Below, one piece after another: positions 36,440 to 44,858 of a stretch of 64,000 nt of DNA; positions within the stretch are counted from its first letter, which is position 1; each line of letters opens with the position of its first letter. The notes below the pieces were generated by a model that searched no databases, was not told the DNA's origin, and was given only the letters and a program-made list of their open reading frames with translations. The stretch comes from Acidobacteriota bacterium (GTDB lineage Bacteria; Acidobacteriota; Terriglobia; Terriglobales; Acidobacteriaceae). Both the position numbers and the translations under genes were made by a program. The stretch lies in assembly GCA_021813745.1 (NCBI GenBank), contig JAKAJO010000092.1:1-64000 (forward strand), in the 5' to 3' direction.

Positions 36440-37561
36440 ATGAGCATGACAAGCCAAATCGATGGTCTCAAGAGTGCATCAGATGCTCGTGTCGTTCCGG
36501 TGGAGAACGAAGCGGGAGTCCAGGATGCGTGGCCTGCCGTGCTCCGGCTTCTTTGTTTCGCCGGAATCCTCGCGGGGGTCTGCTACATGCTCAATGGCCT
36601 CGTGTCCAAGGGATTAAGGATGGTGAGGACGGATGAGATCGGGGCTTGGAATCAGCAGATGCAAGGGCGTGTCAATGCGGACATCATTGTTTCAGGATCA
36701 TCGCGAGCGACCTATCATTTCGATCCGCGAATCATCGCGCAAGCCAGCGGGTTCAAGGTCTTCAACATTGGAAAAGTGGGGTCGCAAACAGACGTTGAAT
36801 TGGGTGTGCTCCGAGCTTACCTGGAACATAATCGAAAACCGAAGCTTGTGGTCCAGAGCTTGGATGCTTTCACGTTCATTACGACGCAGGAAGTGTATCA
36901 ACCAGCGATGTATGTACCCTATCTCGACGATCCCGTGATCTTAAGCATGATGCAGACTGCCGATCCGAGTCTCGTCAAAGGAAGATACATTCCGCTCTAC
37001 GACTACACCGTGGAGGATATGAACTTCACATGGTGGGTTGGGATCCGCGGCCTGGCTGGCATAAATCCAAGGCAGACCTATTATGGCGGTTTCATGCCGC
37101 GCGATCGTTCGTGGACCAATGACTTTGCACAATTTCGTGCGGGGAATCCCCACGGCGTTTCGTTCGGAATCGAACCGAGAGGGATCAAGGTGCTCGAAGA
37201 CCTGATTCTGCTTTGCAAGCAGAACGGAATCCAGCTTGTCTTCGTCTACTCCCCTGAGTATGAACCCATGCAGAAGATGACCAATAATCGTTCCCAGATC
37301 TTTGCGGAGTTCAGAAAGCTCTCGGAGCAATATGGGGTTCCTTTCTGGGATTACAGCAACTGGGAGTACGCCAACGATACGGAGATGTTCTATAACTCTC
37401 AGCACCTGAATGCCCGGGGAGCCGAGATCTTTTCTGCGCAGTTTGCGCAGCAGTTGACGCGTTATATGGCCGAGCTTGGATGGGCCGTGGGTAGCAAGAA
37501 AGGCACTTCCGAACAAGCAGCAGACTTGGCTGAGAACGGACGTTCCTACCATGTTGACTAG
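36440..37561 (+). CDS. SGNH-hydrolase-like membrane-anchored protein, partner of the MBOAT enzyme
   Basis: 373 residues: a cytoplasmic N-terminal stretch, one membrane segment (about 28-48) and a periplasmic domain. VSGSSRATYHFDP (Ser near 87-88) resembles the nucleophile block of DltD/SGNH acyltransferases. NSQHLNARGAEIFS near residue 320 offers the C-terminal His block. FVYSPEYEPMQ is a central strand. It lies 51 nt after the MBOAT gene in the same direction, which strongly suggests it finishes O-acetylation of the polymer. The ATG at 36440 has AGAAG upstream; a TTG at 36413 has nothing. The deacetylase gene overlaps its end by 11 nt. Confidence 0.75.
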   Translation: MSMTSQIDGLKSASDARVVPVENEAGVQDAWPAVLRLLCFAGILAGVCYMLNGLVSKGLRMVRTDEIGAWNQQMQGRVNADIIVSGSSRATYHFDPRIIAQASGFKVFNIGKVGSQTDVELGVLRAYLEHNRKPKLVVQSLDAFTFITTQEVYQPAMYVPYLDDPVILSMMQTADPSLVKGRYIPLYDYTVEDMNFTWWVGIRGLAGINPRQTYYGGFMPRDRSWTNDFAQFRAGNPHGVSFGIEPRGIKVLEDLILLCKQNGIQLVFVYSPEYEPMQKMTNNRSQIFAEFRKLSEQYGVPFWDYSNWEYANDTEMFYNSQHLNARGAEIFSAQFAQQLTRYMAELGWAVGSKKGTSEQAADLAENGRSYHVD

Positions 37562-38312
37562 GGTCGAGAGATATATTGCCAGGAATCTTGCCAAAGGGCT
37601 CTATCGCAGGCCGATCCATTTGCGGCTCGCGCGCCCCATCATTTCCTTTACGTTTGATGACTTTCCCAGAACGGCTTTGCAGAGAGGTGGTGCGATCCTG
37701 AAAGAGTATGACGTGCGCGGGACCTACTATATCTCGATGGGACTCGTTGGAAAGGAATCGCCGTCAGGGCCCATCTGCTCGGTGGATGAGATCCAGAAGC
37801 TCGCGGAAGATGGCCACGAGCTAGGCTGCCATACCTACTCCCATTGCCATTCCTGGAACACACCTTCCGAGCGTTTCGAGGAAGCAATTGAGAAGAATCA
37901 GGCTGCACTCCAGGAGATTCTTCCGCATTATCGACTGGAGACGCTATCCTACCCCATCAGTGAGCCAAGACCCGATACCAAGCGCAGAGCGGGAAACCAC
38001 TTTCGAGCATGCAGGGCGGGCGGGCAGACGTTCAATCAGGGACGCACAGATCTGAATCAGCTTTCGGCGTACTTTCTGGAGCAATCGGGTGAGAACCTAG
38101 AGGCTGTCGATACCCTCATCTCCAGGTGCGTGCATGCGCGTGGATGGCTGATCCTGGCTACCCACGATGTGCAGGAGAATCCAAGCCCGTATGGCTGTGC
38201 TCCTCGATTTTTCGAGGATGTTGTCCAGTCCGCGGTCAAATCAGGCGCACAGGTTCTGCCGGTGGCGGAAGCACTGAGTGTCATACAAAATGAAGCTGCG
38301 GCAGCACACTGA
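37551..38312 (+). CDS. Polysaccharide deacetylase family protein (NodB homology)
   Basis: 254-residue NodB-like carbohydrate esterase 4 protein, probably removing N-acetyl groups from the polymer or its precursors. Motif 1 reads SFTFDDFPRTAL (usual TFDDG; here Phe replaces Gly). Motif 2 is HTYSHCHSW with the two metal-binding His. SYPISEPRP and WLILATHDVQENP represent the later motifs. No signal peptide is evident, so the active site may be cytoplasmic, or the protein may use another route. The start at 37551 overlaps the SGNH gene. Confidence 0.8.
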   Translation: MLTRVERYIARNLAKGLYRRPIHLRLARPIISFTFDDFPRTALQRGGAILKEYDVRGTYYISMGLVGKESPSGPICSVDEIQKLAEDGHELGCHTYSHCHSWNTPSERFEEAIEKNQAALQEILPHYRLETLSYPISEPRPDTKRRAGNHFRACRAGGQTFNQGRTDLNQLSAYFLEQSGENLEAVDTLISRCVHARGWLILATHDVQENPSPYGCAPRFFEDVVQSAVKSGAQVLPVAEALSVIQNEAAAAH

Positions 38313-38352
38313 AGTGACTGCCGCAAGCTGAAGGTGCAAGCGCCCGTTCGTA

Positions 38353-40458
38353 CTATTGAACGAGCGTATTTGTCAGATTTGTGGGCGGAGGCGGAACAAG
38401 TCCATTTGAAACTGCTGGGTAGCAACTTGAAGAGCTGAACGTCAGCGCGCCCCCTGAACCATCCGGAGGACCTGCCATCTGGTTCAGATAGCAAGCCATC
38501 GCGGGTATCGCGTTTACGTGGCCGCCCCACTGAGAAGGGTTTAGAGCCGGGCCGGGCGCGCATTGGGCTGAGGTCAACGCCGGCACACCGGCAAACTGCT
38601 TGGGAGTGTTCAGCGTTCCGGAGCAAATGCCGAGATTGCCGCCCGTCACGTCCGGTCCCATTGCCGGATAGGGAATCGTAGACGGCCACCATTGCGGCCT
38701 TGAGGTCAGATATAACGAAGGGGGACAAGCAGCGCTGCTGGTGCAAACCGTCGTCGGGACCGGGTTCCCAAGCTGGGATAATCCGGAGGGCACAAAGCTG
38801 GTATCCCATCGTGTCGTCGCGCTGACCACGTCGTAATTGCCCCAACGGAACATCGTCGTTCCAACCAGGGGATCGGGCGGAACAACATTGGTTGTGCCCG
38901 TTACTCCGTTGCCCACAACCCACGCCGTTGTGTTCACAATGTATCCGGCGCTGTTGATTGACTGGAAGGTATTGGTGAAACCGGGCGTCCCAAGGATGTT
39001 TCCGATGTAGTTGGCGTAGCGGTTGTAGGCAATGTCGATCGCTGCGGAAGTGCTTACGTCCTTTGCTGAATAACTGCCACATTGCTGGTTCGCGCAGGAT
39101 TCAAAGCCGGTAAAGAGATTGCGGTAGAAGGTTTCCATCAGATGCGTGCCGTGAATCTGATCCTCGAACATCTGGTTGGCGACGTTGCCTTCATAGAGCT
39201 CATAGTCGTCGCCGGTCGAGTGCTCCCACAGCCCACCAAACAGAAAATCATCCCCGGTGTAGTTATTGATGGTGAAGTTATAGGCGATCACCGTTCCATT
39301 GGACGGGCCCTCGGCAAGGAATGCCGGGCGCACGGCTTCAATGATGTTGTTCTGCATCAGATTATTGGAGCCATTGTGCTTGATCCCTGTGGGGTCGGCA
39401 TAGCGCAAATGCTGACCCGCATCGAAAACGTAGTTGTTCTCGATCTGATTATGGATATCCTGACTCAGCCAGATGCCGATGTTGTACGAATGGAGAACGG
39501 CAACTCCGGTGGCCCAGCAATACGAGCAGTTGTTAAACGAAACACCGGCTGTGTCCGTTGTCCCGGAGCCATCGACAGAGAAGTTCCTGAAGCCAACGTG
39601 CGTTGCCGGCTGCACAAGCCATGCCTGTGGCGTTTGACTGGCGGACCAATTGGGATGTTGCAGAGCCGGCGTAATCGTGACGGTCGTAGGTCCCTTGCTG
39701 CCGCAAGCCGGTGTGCAGGAAACTGCTTCGACGATTTCCCATTGAAAGCGATGCGTGCGCGCCAGCCCCGTGTCGGGACCATTCCCCGCGCAGCCCGTCG
39801 ATCCGCTGGCGATATCGCTGCAAACAAAGAAGCCGCCGTTATCAGTGGAAGCTCCGCTGCACGGTGCGCCTGTGTAGCCCGTGTCGCATTGATCGAGGAC
39901 AATCCACGTCGAATTGGCAACGATATTTTCTCCGTCGCTCAGAGTGATGGTGTTGGAGCCCTTTGCATATCCGGCGGTCCAGTTATAAATGTTGGCTGGG
40001 GGCATCAGAGGATAGGTTCCATCGGAGCTTTCAAAGCCAACCAGGCAGGTGCCGCTGCCGCCCTGGCATGTGGATGCCGAGCTGAAGACAAGATGCGTCT
40101 GGTCTGCGCCCATGCCACGCAATTCCGTGTTGCTTACACCCACGGAGCGAATTGCGCCGGAAAGATTAAAGGTGCCAGCGCCAAGTTGGATGTATTGATT
40201 CGCCGAGCAATTTGTGTAACCGCTGCCGGAATGATTCAAGGCATTGATAATCACACTCGGACTGCCGGTATAAGCTGGGATGGTCGGTCCACATTGGGTC
40301 CACGAGGTGGAAGGGATGCCACCTGGGATGCCCGCTTGCGTCCAGTCAATCCCGCGATCGCTGCTTAAGACCCCTGACCACAGTTGCGCTCGCGCGGCGG
40401 TGCCAAACGAAAAAAAGATGCACACGCAGAAAAGAAAGGTCAAATGAGTTCGTGACAT
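38353..40458 (-). CDS. Secreted right-handed beta-helix-like protein
   Basis: 701 residues with a signal peptide (about 1-24, FLFCVCIFFSFGTAARA). The ATG at 40458 is preceded by an excellent AGGAGGG; the frame to 40500 is rejected. The middle (about 300-470) has short repeated N-rich strands (IENNYVFDAG, LMQNNIIEA, VIAYNFTINN), the look of a parallel beta-helix as in pectate-lyase-like enzymes. About 15 Cys are spread through the protein, many in pairs separated by 5-15 residues. It is the only minus-strand gene of the EPS region, convergent with the deacetylase gene and divergent from wzx. It could be a polysaccharide lyase or depolymerase, or a surface adhesin; no catalytic residues can be named. 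Confidence 0.75.
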   Translation of the reverse strand: MSRTHLTFLFCVCIFFSFGTAARAQLWSGVLSSDRGIDWTQAGIPGGIPSTSWTQCGPTIPAYTGSPSVIINALNHSGSGYTNCSANQYIQLGAGTFNLSGAIRSVGVSNTELRGMGADQTHLVFSSASTCQGGSGTCLVGFESSDGTYPLMPPANIYNWTAGYAKGSNTITLSDGENIVANSTWIVLDQCDTGYTGAPCSGASTDNGGFFVCSDIASGSTGCAGNGPDTGLARTHRFQWEIVEAVSCTPACGSKGPTTVTITPALQHPNWSASQTPQAWLVQPATHVGFRNFSVDGSGTTDTAGVSFNNCSYCWATGVAVLHSYNIGIWLSQDIHNQIENNYVFDAGQHLRYADPTGIKHNGSNNLMQNNIIEAVRPAFLAEGPSNGTVIAYNFTINNYTGDDFLFGGLWEHSTGDDYELYEGNVANQMFEDQIHGTHLMETFYRNLFTGFESCANQQCGSYSAKDVSTSAAIDIAYNRYANYIGNILGTPGFTNTFQSINSAGYIVNTTAWVVGNGVTGTTNVVPPDPLVGTTMFRWGNYDVVSATTRWDTSFVPSGLSQLGNPVPTTVCTSSAACPPSLYLTSRPQWWPSTIPYPAMGPDVTGGNLGICSGTLNTPKQFAGVPALTSAQCAPGPALNPSQWGGHVNAIPAMACYLNQMAGPPDGSGGALTFSSSSCYPAVSNGLVPPPPTNLTNTLVQ

Positions 40459-41037
40459 GGAGCCCTCCTGGCATTTTCTCGGTACATGCGGCACTCTCAA
40501 TCAACACTTCGGCATTCGTACAGGATCCACGCGCGTATCGACATGTCCGTTCCGGTCGATTTTACCAAGCCTAAGCCTTATGTAGAATCAAACCAACTCC
40601 TACGTAACTGCTGTTCGGTAGCAACACGGCGTCGGTCCGTGAAGCTCTGCAGGCCGTATCACGACCCCACTCAAGTTTTTTTGACAATTCGTGCAATGGT
40701 GATGAATCCGTCAGAAACCCCAAGTAGCGTTGAATCAGTCATTCTGCGTTAAGCTCAATCGTCAACTTGATCTGAGTCGAACCGTTCCAACGGCAGAAAA
40801 TATGAGATCTTCTGGAAGGACGAAGAACCATTCCAAGGGTAAGCAGAAGGGGTAATAAAGATCCTTCCATCTTCACTTTGGGCCGATGCAACCTTGGAAG
40901 ACATAGCCAGAGGTGCTCTGTCCAAGCCAGGAGGTCAACCCTCAATACCGCATGCAGTGCGCCATGACGCTAACAGTCGGGAAATCGCCACACAATAGTA
41001 CTTCCGTAACACCGCAGACTCCGATTGCTCCGCCGCA
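40459..41037. promoter_or_regulatory. 579-bp divergent intergenic region between the beta-helix gene and wzx
   Basis: No credible gene: short frames here lack ribosome-binding sequences and family resemblance. A TTTTTTGACA (-35-like TTGACA at 40681-40686, plus strand) precedes wzx but has only a weak -10 match at the right spacing. On the minus strand a TAAAAT lies about 100 bp before the beta-helix start codon. It probably holds promoters for both genes. Confidence 0.35.
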
Positions 41038-42738
41038 ATGGGATCGCAGTCAACCAGTTCCGCCAGCAGGGGTGCAATTCTGAAACCGTTTGATGCAAAT
41101 GGAGCCTTCCACAGCCAGATTGATGCAGGCAATCTCAAGCATCTGGCAGCGAGAGGTGCAATCGCCACGCTCTTCTCCGGCGTCTCCGGCGTAGGCATTC
41201 AAATCATCTCGGCCATGGTGCTTGCCCGATTGCTGACCCCGCGCGATTTTGGTCTGGTCACGATTGTGACGACATTCAGCCTCCTCTTTGTCAATTTCGG
41301 ATACAACGGCTTCACCGAGGCGATTGTTCACTGCGAGAAGATCAATCACGGACAAGCAAGCAATTTGTTCTGGATGAATGTAGTGGGCAGCACAATCCTT
41401 GCGGTGGGCTTTGCCCTTGCAGGTCCGTGGATGGGGAAGGTCTTCCACGATCCGAGGATCAGCGGGGTTGCAGCCTGGATCTCGATCACGATTTTCCTAT
41501 CGGGCCTTTCTGTCATACATTTGGCACTCCTGAAGAGAGGGATGCTTTTTTCAACGGTTTCTGCCAACGACGTAGCAGGGCGTGTGGCCTCCGTGATTGT
41601 CTCTATCGCGCTTGGCTTTGCTGGATGGGGCTATTGGGCGCTGGTTGGCGGAGCGATTGCGCTGACCGCCGTGCCTTGCATCGGCGCGTGGTTTCTTTGC
41701 ACATGGACTCCCGGTTTGCCCGTCAAGGCAGAAGGAACTCGTTCACTGGTACGATACGCGGTCAACACGTATGCCCGATTTTCAACCGGCTATTTCACCA
41801 GCAACCTTGACAATTTTCTTGTGGGCTGGCGTCTCGGGCCCGTTCAGCTTGGGCTTTATAAAAAAGCCTATGACCTGTTTGTGCTCCCATCCTCGCAGTT
41901 GTCACTGGGAATGACGATCGTTGCCGTCTCTGCCTTAAGCAGGCTGCAAGACAATGTGACGCAATACAAGAAATACCTTCTTGGGGCCATCGGAGTCATG
42001 GCGCTGATCGGAATGGGCATCAGCGGACTTCTCACCCTCATCGGTCGCGATCTGGTCTTTGTGCTCCTCGGAGCAAAATGGATTGAGTCAGGTACCCTTT
42101 TCACGATCCTTGCCCCCGGTATTGGCCTCATGGCCATCTATGGAACACACATTTGGATCCATCTCTCCCTTGGCCACGCAGACAGGTGGTTTCGATGGGG
42201 ACTGATCGACCTTGTTGTCACTACGGCCTGCCTCTGCATCGGGCTGCACTGGAAGGCACAAGGTATCGCACTCGCCTGGGTGCTGGCCTACTGCATCATC
42301 ACGCTTCCGGCGCTCTGGTATGCCACTCGCCCTATTCGAATCAGCATCTTCGCAATTGTGAACGTCATCTGGAGATATGTTGTAGCCTCCCTGGTGTCTT
42401 ATCTCTGCATCGCCAGGATGATAAAGAGCCTCCAGAGTCCGGCTGCCCTCCACGGAACGATGCAGGTATTGGGCGCCCTATCGCTGCTCTCAGTGTTATT
42501 CGCCGCACTGTATCTCGGATTAGTGATTCTTCTGCACTGGAGCTTTGCACCCATTGAGCAGGTTCTCAAGCTGTTCCGCGAGATTGCGGGACGGCGCCGC
42601 ACAACCAGTGCGGAAGCACAGTTGAATCGAGATGCCGGGGAAATGAAGGTAGAACGGGAAAGGCAGCTCGCAGAAGAGATCGAAAGGATCGCCGAACTTG
42701 CTTCCAAAGCGACGATGCCGGATGCCGGGAACCCATAA
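41038..42738 (+). CDS. Wzx-type polysaccharide flippase (MOP superfamily)
   Basis: Moves undecaprenyl-linked repeat units across the inner membrane. 566 residues, with about twelve to fourteen hydrophobic segments between about 45 and 510 and the N-terminal signature ARGAIATLFSGVSGVGIQIISAMVLARLLTPRDFGL in parts typical of WzxC/RfbX proteins. LGPVQLGLYKKAYDLFVLP is another family stretch. A charged cytoplasmic tail of about 55 residues (about 512-566, rich in R, E and A) is longer than usual. Start at 41038 has no strong ribosome-binding sequence. Confidence 0.87.
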   Translation: MGSQSTSSASRGAILKPFDANGAFHSQIDAGNLKHLAARGAIATLFSGVSGVGIQIISAMVLARLLTPRDFGLVTIVTTFSLLFVNFGYNGFTEAIVHCEKINHGQASNLFWMNVVGSTILAVGFALAGPWMGKVFHDPRISGVAAWISITIFLSGLSVIHLALLKRGMLFSTVSANDVAGRVASVIVSIALGFAGWGYWALVGGAIALTAVPCIGAWFLCTWTPGLPVKAEGTRSLVRYAVNTYARFSTGYFTSNLDNFLVGWRLGPVQLGLYKKAYDLFVLPSSQLSLGMTIVAVSALSRLQDNVTQYKKYLLGAIGVMALIGMGISGLLTLIGRDLVFVLLGAKWIESGTLFTILAPGIGLMAIYGTHIWIHLSLGHADRWFRWGLIDLVVTTACLCIGLHWKAQGIALAWVLAYCIITLPALWYATRPIRISIFAIVNVIWRYVVASLVSYLCIARMIKSLQSPAALHGTMQVLGALSLLSVLFAALYLGLVILLHWSFAPIEQVLKLFREIAGRRRTTSAEAQLNRDAGEMKVERERQLAEEIERIAELASKATMPDAGNP

Positions 42739-42833
42739 GCCAGCGCGCAAAAATTGTTGACGGAAACGCGGGGAACTGAAAGATGATGCAATCGTAAGCG
42801 CCTCATACGAAACGAACCAATCTCAACCAGCCT

Positions 42834-42858
42834 CCATTCCCGCTTCCTGCGGGAATGG
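42834..42858 (+). terminator. Strong hairpin between wzx and the GT32-GT2 gene
   Basis: CCATTCCCGC (42834-42843), loop TTCCT, GCGGGAATGG (42849-42858): a perfect 10-bp stem. It is followed by CTTCCTCC rather than a pure T-tract, so it could be a weak terminator, an attenuator to be read through by the antiterminator, or an RNA processing/stability element. Confidence 0.5.
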
Positions 42859-42906
42859 CTTCCTCCAGCACGAAGTCTTAGCAAGAAAGCTCCAAAGAGT
42901 GGATCG

Positions 42907-44766
42907 ATGATTCCAAAGAGGATTATTCAAACCGGCACCACTTGGCTCCAGCCAGTCGGGACGAATGTAATTACGTCCGCCCTGCGACGCTTGCATCCGG
43001 AATTTGAGTATGACTTCTACGACGATCAGAGGGTCGAGAGATTCATCGAGGTTGAGTGCCCCGAGTACAAGTCGCTCTTCAAGTCATTCAAGTTGCCCAT
43101 CCAGAAGTACGACCTCTTTCGCTATCTCGTCGTATACAAACTGGGTGGCTTCTACTTCGATTTGGATATGATGCTTTCTGAGAGCATTGCTTCTCTGCTT
43201 GGAGAGGATTGTGTCTTCACCTTTGAGGGGCTCACGCTGAGCCACACTCTGACAAACGATCTCAAGATGCCCTGGGAGATGGGCAACTACGCCTTTGGTG
43301 CTTCGCCGGGCCATCCCTTTCTCGCCGCAATCATCGCCAACTGCGTCCGGGCCCATGATGACCCCCAATGGGTAAAGCCCTTGATGCGTGGTTCTCCCGC
43401 ATTCGCGGGAGATCAATACTGGGTCTTGAACTCAACGGGTCCCGGCCTGGTCTCAAGAACCTTCGCAGAGAACCCCGAACTGACAAAAACAGTTACCGTT
43501 CTGATGCCAGACGATGTCTGCAACGTCGAGACCTGGCACTGCTTCGGCCGATATGGCGTCCATTTAATGGAAGGAAGCTGGCGGCCGCATTCGCAGCGTC
43601 TGAGACGACGCTTGGCCAGGATCTTCGAAGCCCATCGACAGAGCCAGGTTCTGAAGCAAAGAAAAATCTGCGATCAACCCAAAGTAAATTGTCGGGTTCT
43701 CGCCTGGGGTCCGCACCATACCCTCCATATCAATACACTGACGCAGCAGCCCAGGGTTTCGGTGCTGATTCCCGCTTACAACGCAGAGAAGACGATTGCT
43801 GAAACCCTTCGATCCGTGCTCAATCAGACATGGAAGAATCTCGATATTGTTGTTGTCGATGATGGGTCCTCGGACCAAACGATCCGCGTCGCGGAGGGCT
43901 TCAGGAAACGTGGAGTGCGGACGATCCCTCAGGAAAATCGCGGGGCCGCCGCAGCTCGCAATCATGCCTTCTCTCATGCCGATGGTGACTATATTCAATG
44001 GCTGGACGCCGATGATCTTCTAGCTCCCAACAAGATTGCGCTCCAATTGCTATCGCGGCCTAATCTCGGGAAGCGCATGCTTCTTTCCTCCTCATGGGGC
44101 CAATTCCTTTACCGCACGGACCATGCACACTTTCGGCCCACATCATTGTGGCGGGATCTGAATCCACTCGAGTGGCTGCTTTGCAAGATGGACCAGAATA
44201 CCTTTATGCAGACTGCGACGTGGCTCGTCCCACGTGAGTTATCTGAGGAGGCAGGGCCGTGGGATGAACGCCTCCTATCCGACGATGATGGGGAGTACTT
44301 CTGCCGAGTGCTGATGGCGAGCGAGGGCGTTCACTTCGTCAAAAAGTCGAAAGTCTATTATCGGAGCCCCGGACTGGCCTTTGGTGGCCTCAGCTACGTG
44401 GGTCAGTCGAAACGCAAAATCGATGCCCATTGGCTCTCCATGAAGCTGCATATCGGATATCTGCGCGGGATGGAGGAAAGCCCACGTGTCCACAAGGCCT
44501 GCATCAATTTTTTGCAGACCTCCATGCTGTACTTCTATCCGGACTATCCAGAGATCGTTAGCCAGGCGCAGGCACTTGCAAACGAGATGGGCGGAGCGCT
44601 CGTTCCCCCGGCCCTTTCATGGAAGTATGCATGGATGAAAAGCACGTTTGGCTGGGAGCGCGCAAAGAGCGGAAGAGAATTTCTCTTGAAGCTGCGCTGG
44701 TCCACAGCGCGGCGAATTGACCATCTTCTGTGGGGCTTGAGCAGAAGCAAGCTGGCGGGCGACTAA
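42907..44766 (+). CDS. Bifunctional glycosyltransferase, GT32-like plus GT2
   Basis: 619 residues with two catalytic parts. Residues about 1-230 resemble capsular/GT32 transferases that use sugar nucleotides: MIPKRIIQTGTT start, KYDLFRYLVVYKLGGFYFDLDM with the DXD motif, and GSPGHP-like and PAFAGDQY stretches. From about 278 a complete GT2 domain begins (VSVLIPAYNAEKTI, VVVDDGSSDQT, ENRGAAAARN, WLDADD). A basic linker of about 50 residues joins them. The single frame has no break, so it is a true fusion and probably adds two residues. It follows the hairpin at 42834. Confidence 0.85.
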   Translation: MIPKRIIQTGTTWLQPVGTNVITSALRRLHPEFEYDFYDDQRVERFIEVECPEYKSLFKSFKLPIQKYDLFRYLVVYKLGGFYFDLDMMLSESIASLLGEDCVFTFEGLTLSHTLTNDLKMPWEMGNYAFGASPGHPFLAAIIANCVRAHDDPQWVKPLMRGSPAFAGDQYWVLNSTGPGLVSRTFAENPELTKTVTVLMPDDVCNVETWHCFGRYGVHLMEGSWRPHSQRLRRRLARIFEAHRQSQVLKQRKICDQPKVNCRVLAWGPHHTLHINTLTQQPRVSVLIPAYNAEKTIAETLRSVLNQTWKNLDIVVVDDGSSDQTIRVAEGFRKRGVRTIPQENRGAAAARNHAFSHADGDYIQWLDADDLLAPNKIALQLLSRPNLGKRMLLSSSWGQFLYRTDHAHFRPTSLWRDLNPLEWLLCKMDQNTFMQTATWLVPRELSEEAGPWDERLLSDDDGEYFCRVLMASEGVHFVKKSKVYYRSPGLAFGGLSYVGQSKRKIDAHWLSMKLHIGYLRGMEESPRVHKACINFLQTSMLYFYPDYPEIVSQAQALANEMGGALVPPALSWKYAWMKSTFGWERAKSGREFLLKLRWSTARRIDHLLWGLSRSKLAGD

Positions 44767-44858
44767 AGGATCGAATTGCATCGCGCCGAGCAGTGCTGAA
44801 GCAAGTGACACTGCAAGGTCAACCGCGTGATGACGGCAAATACAGAAAGGACTACAAA

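Noticed and set aside
39082-40368. 428-codon open frame on the plus strand opposite the beta-helix gene
   Set aside because: No ribosome-binding site or signal; the minus-strand frame has a strong AGGAGGG, a signal peptide and a recognisable strand pattern.
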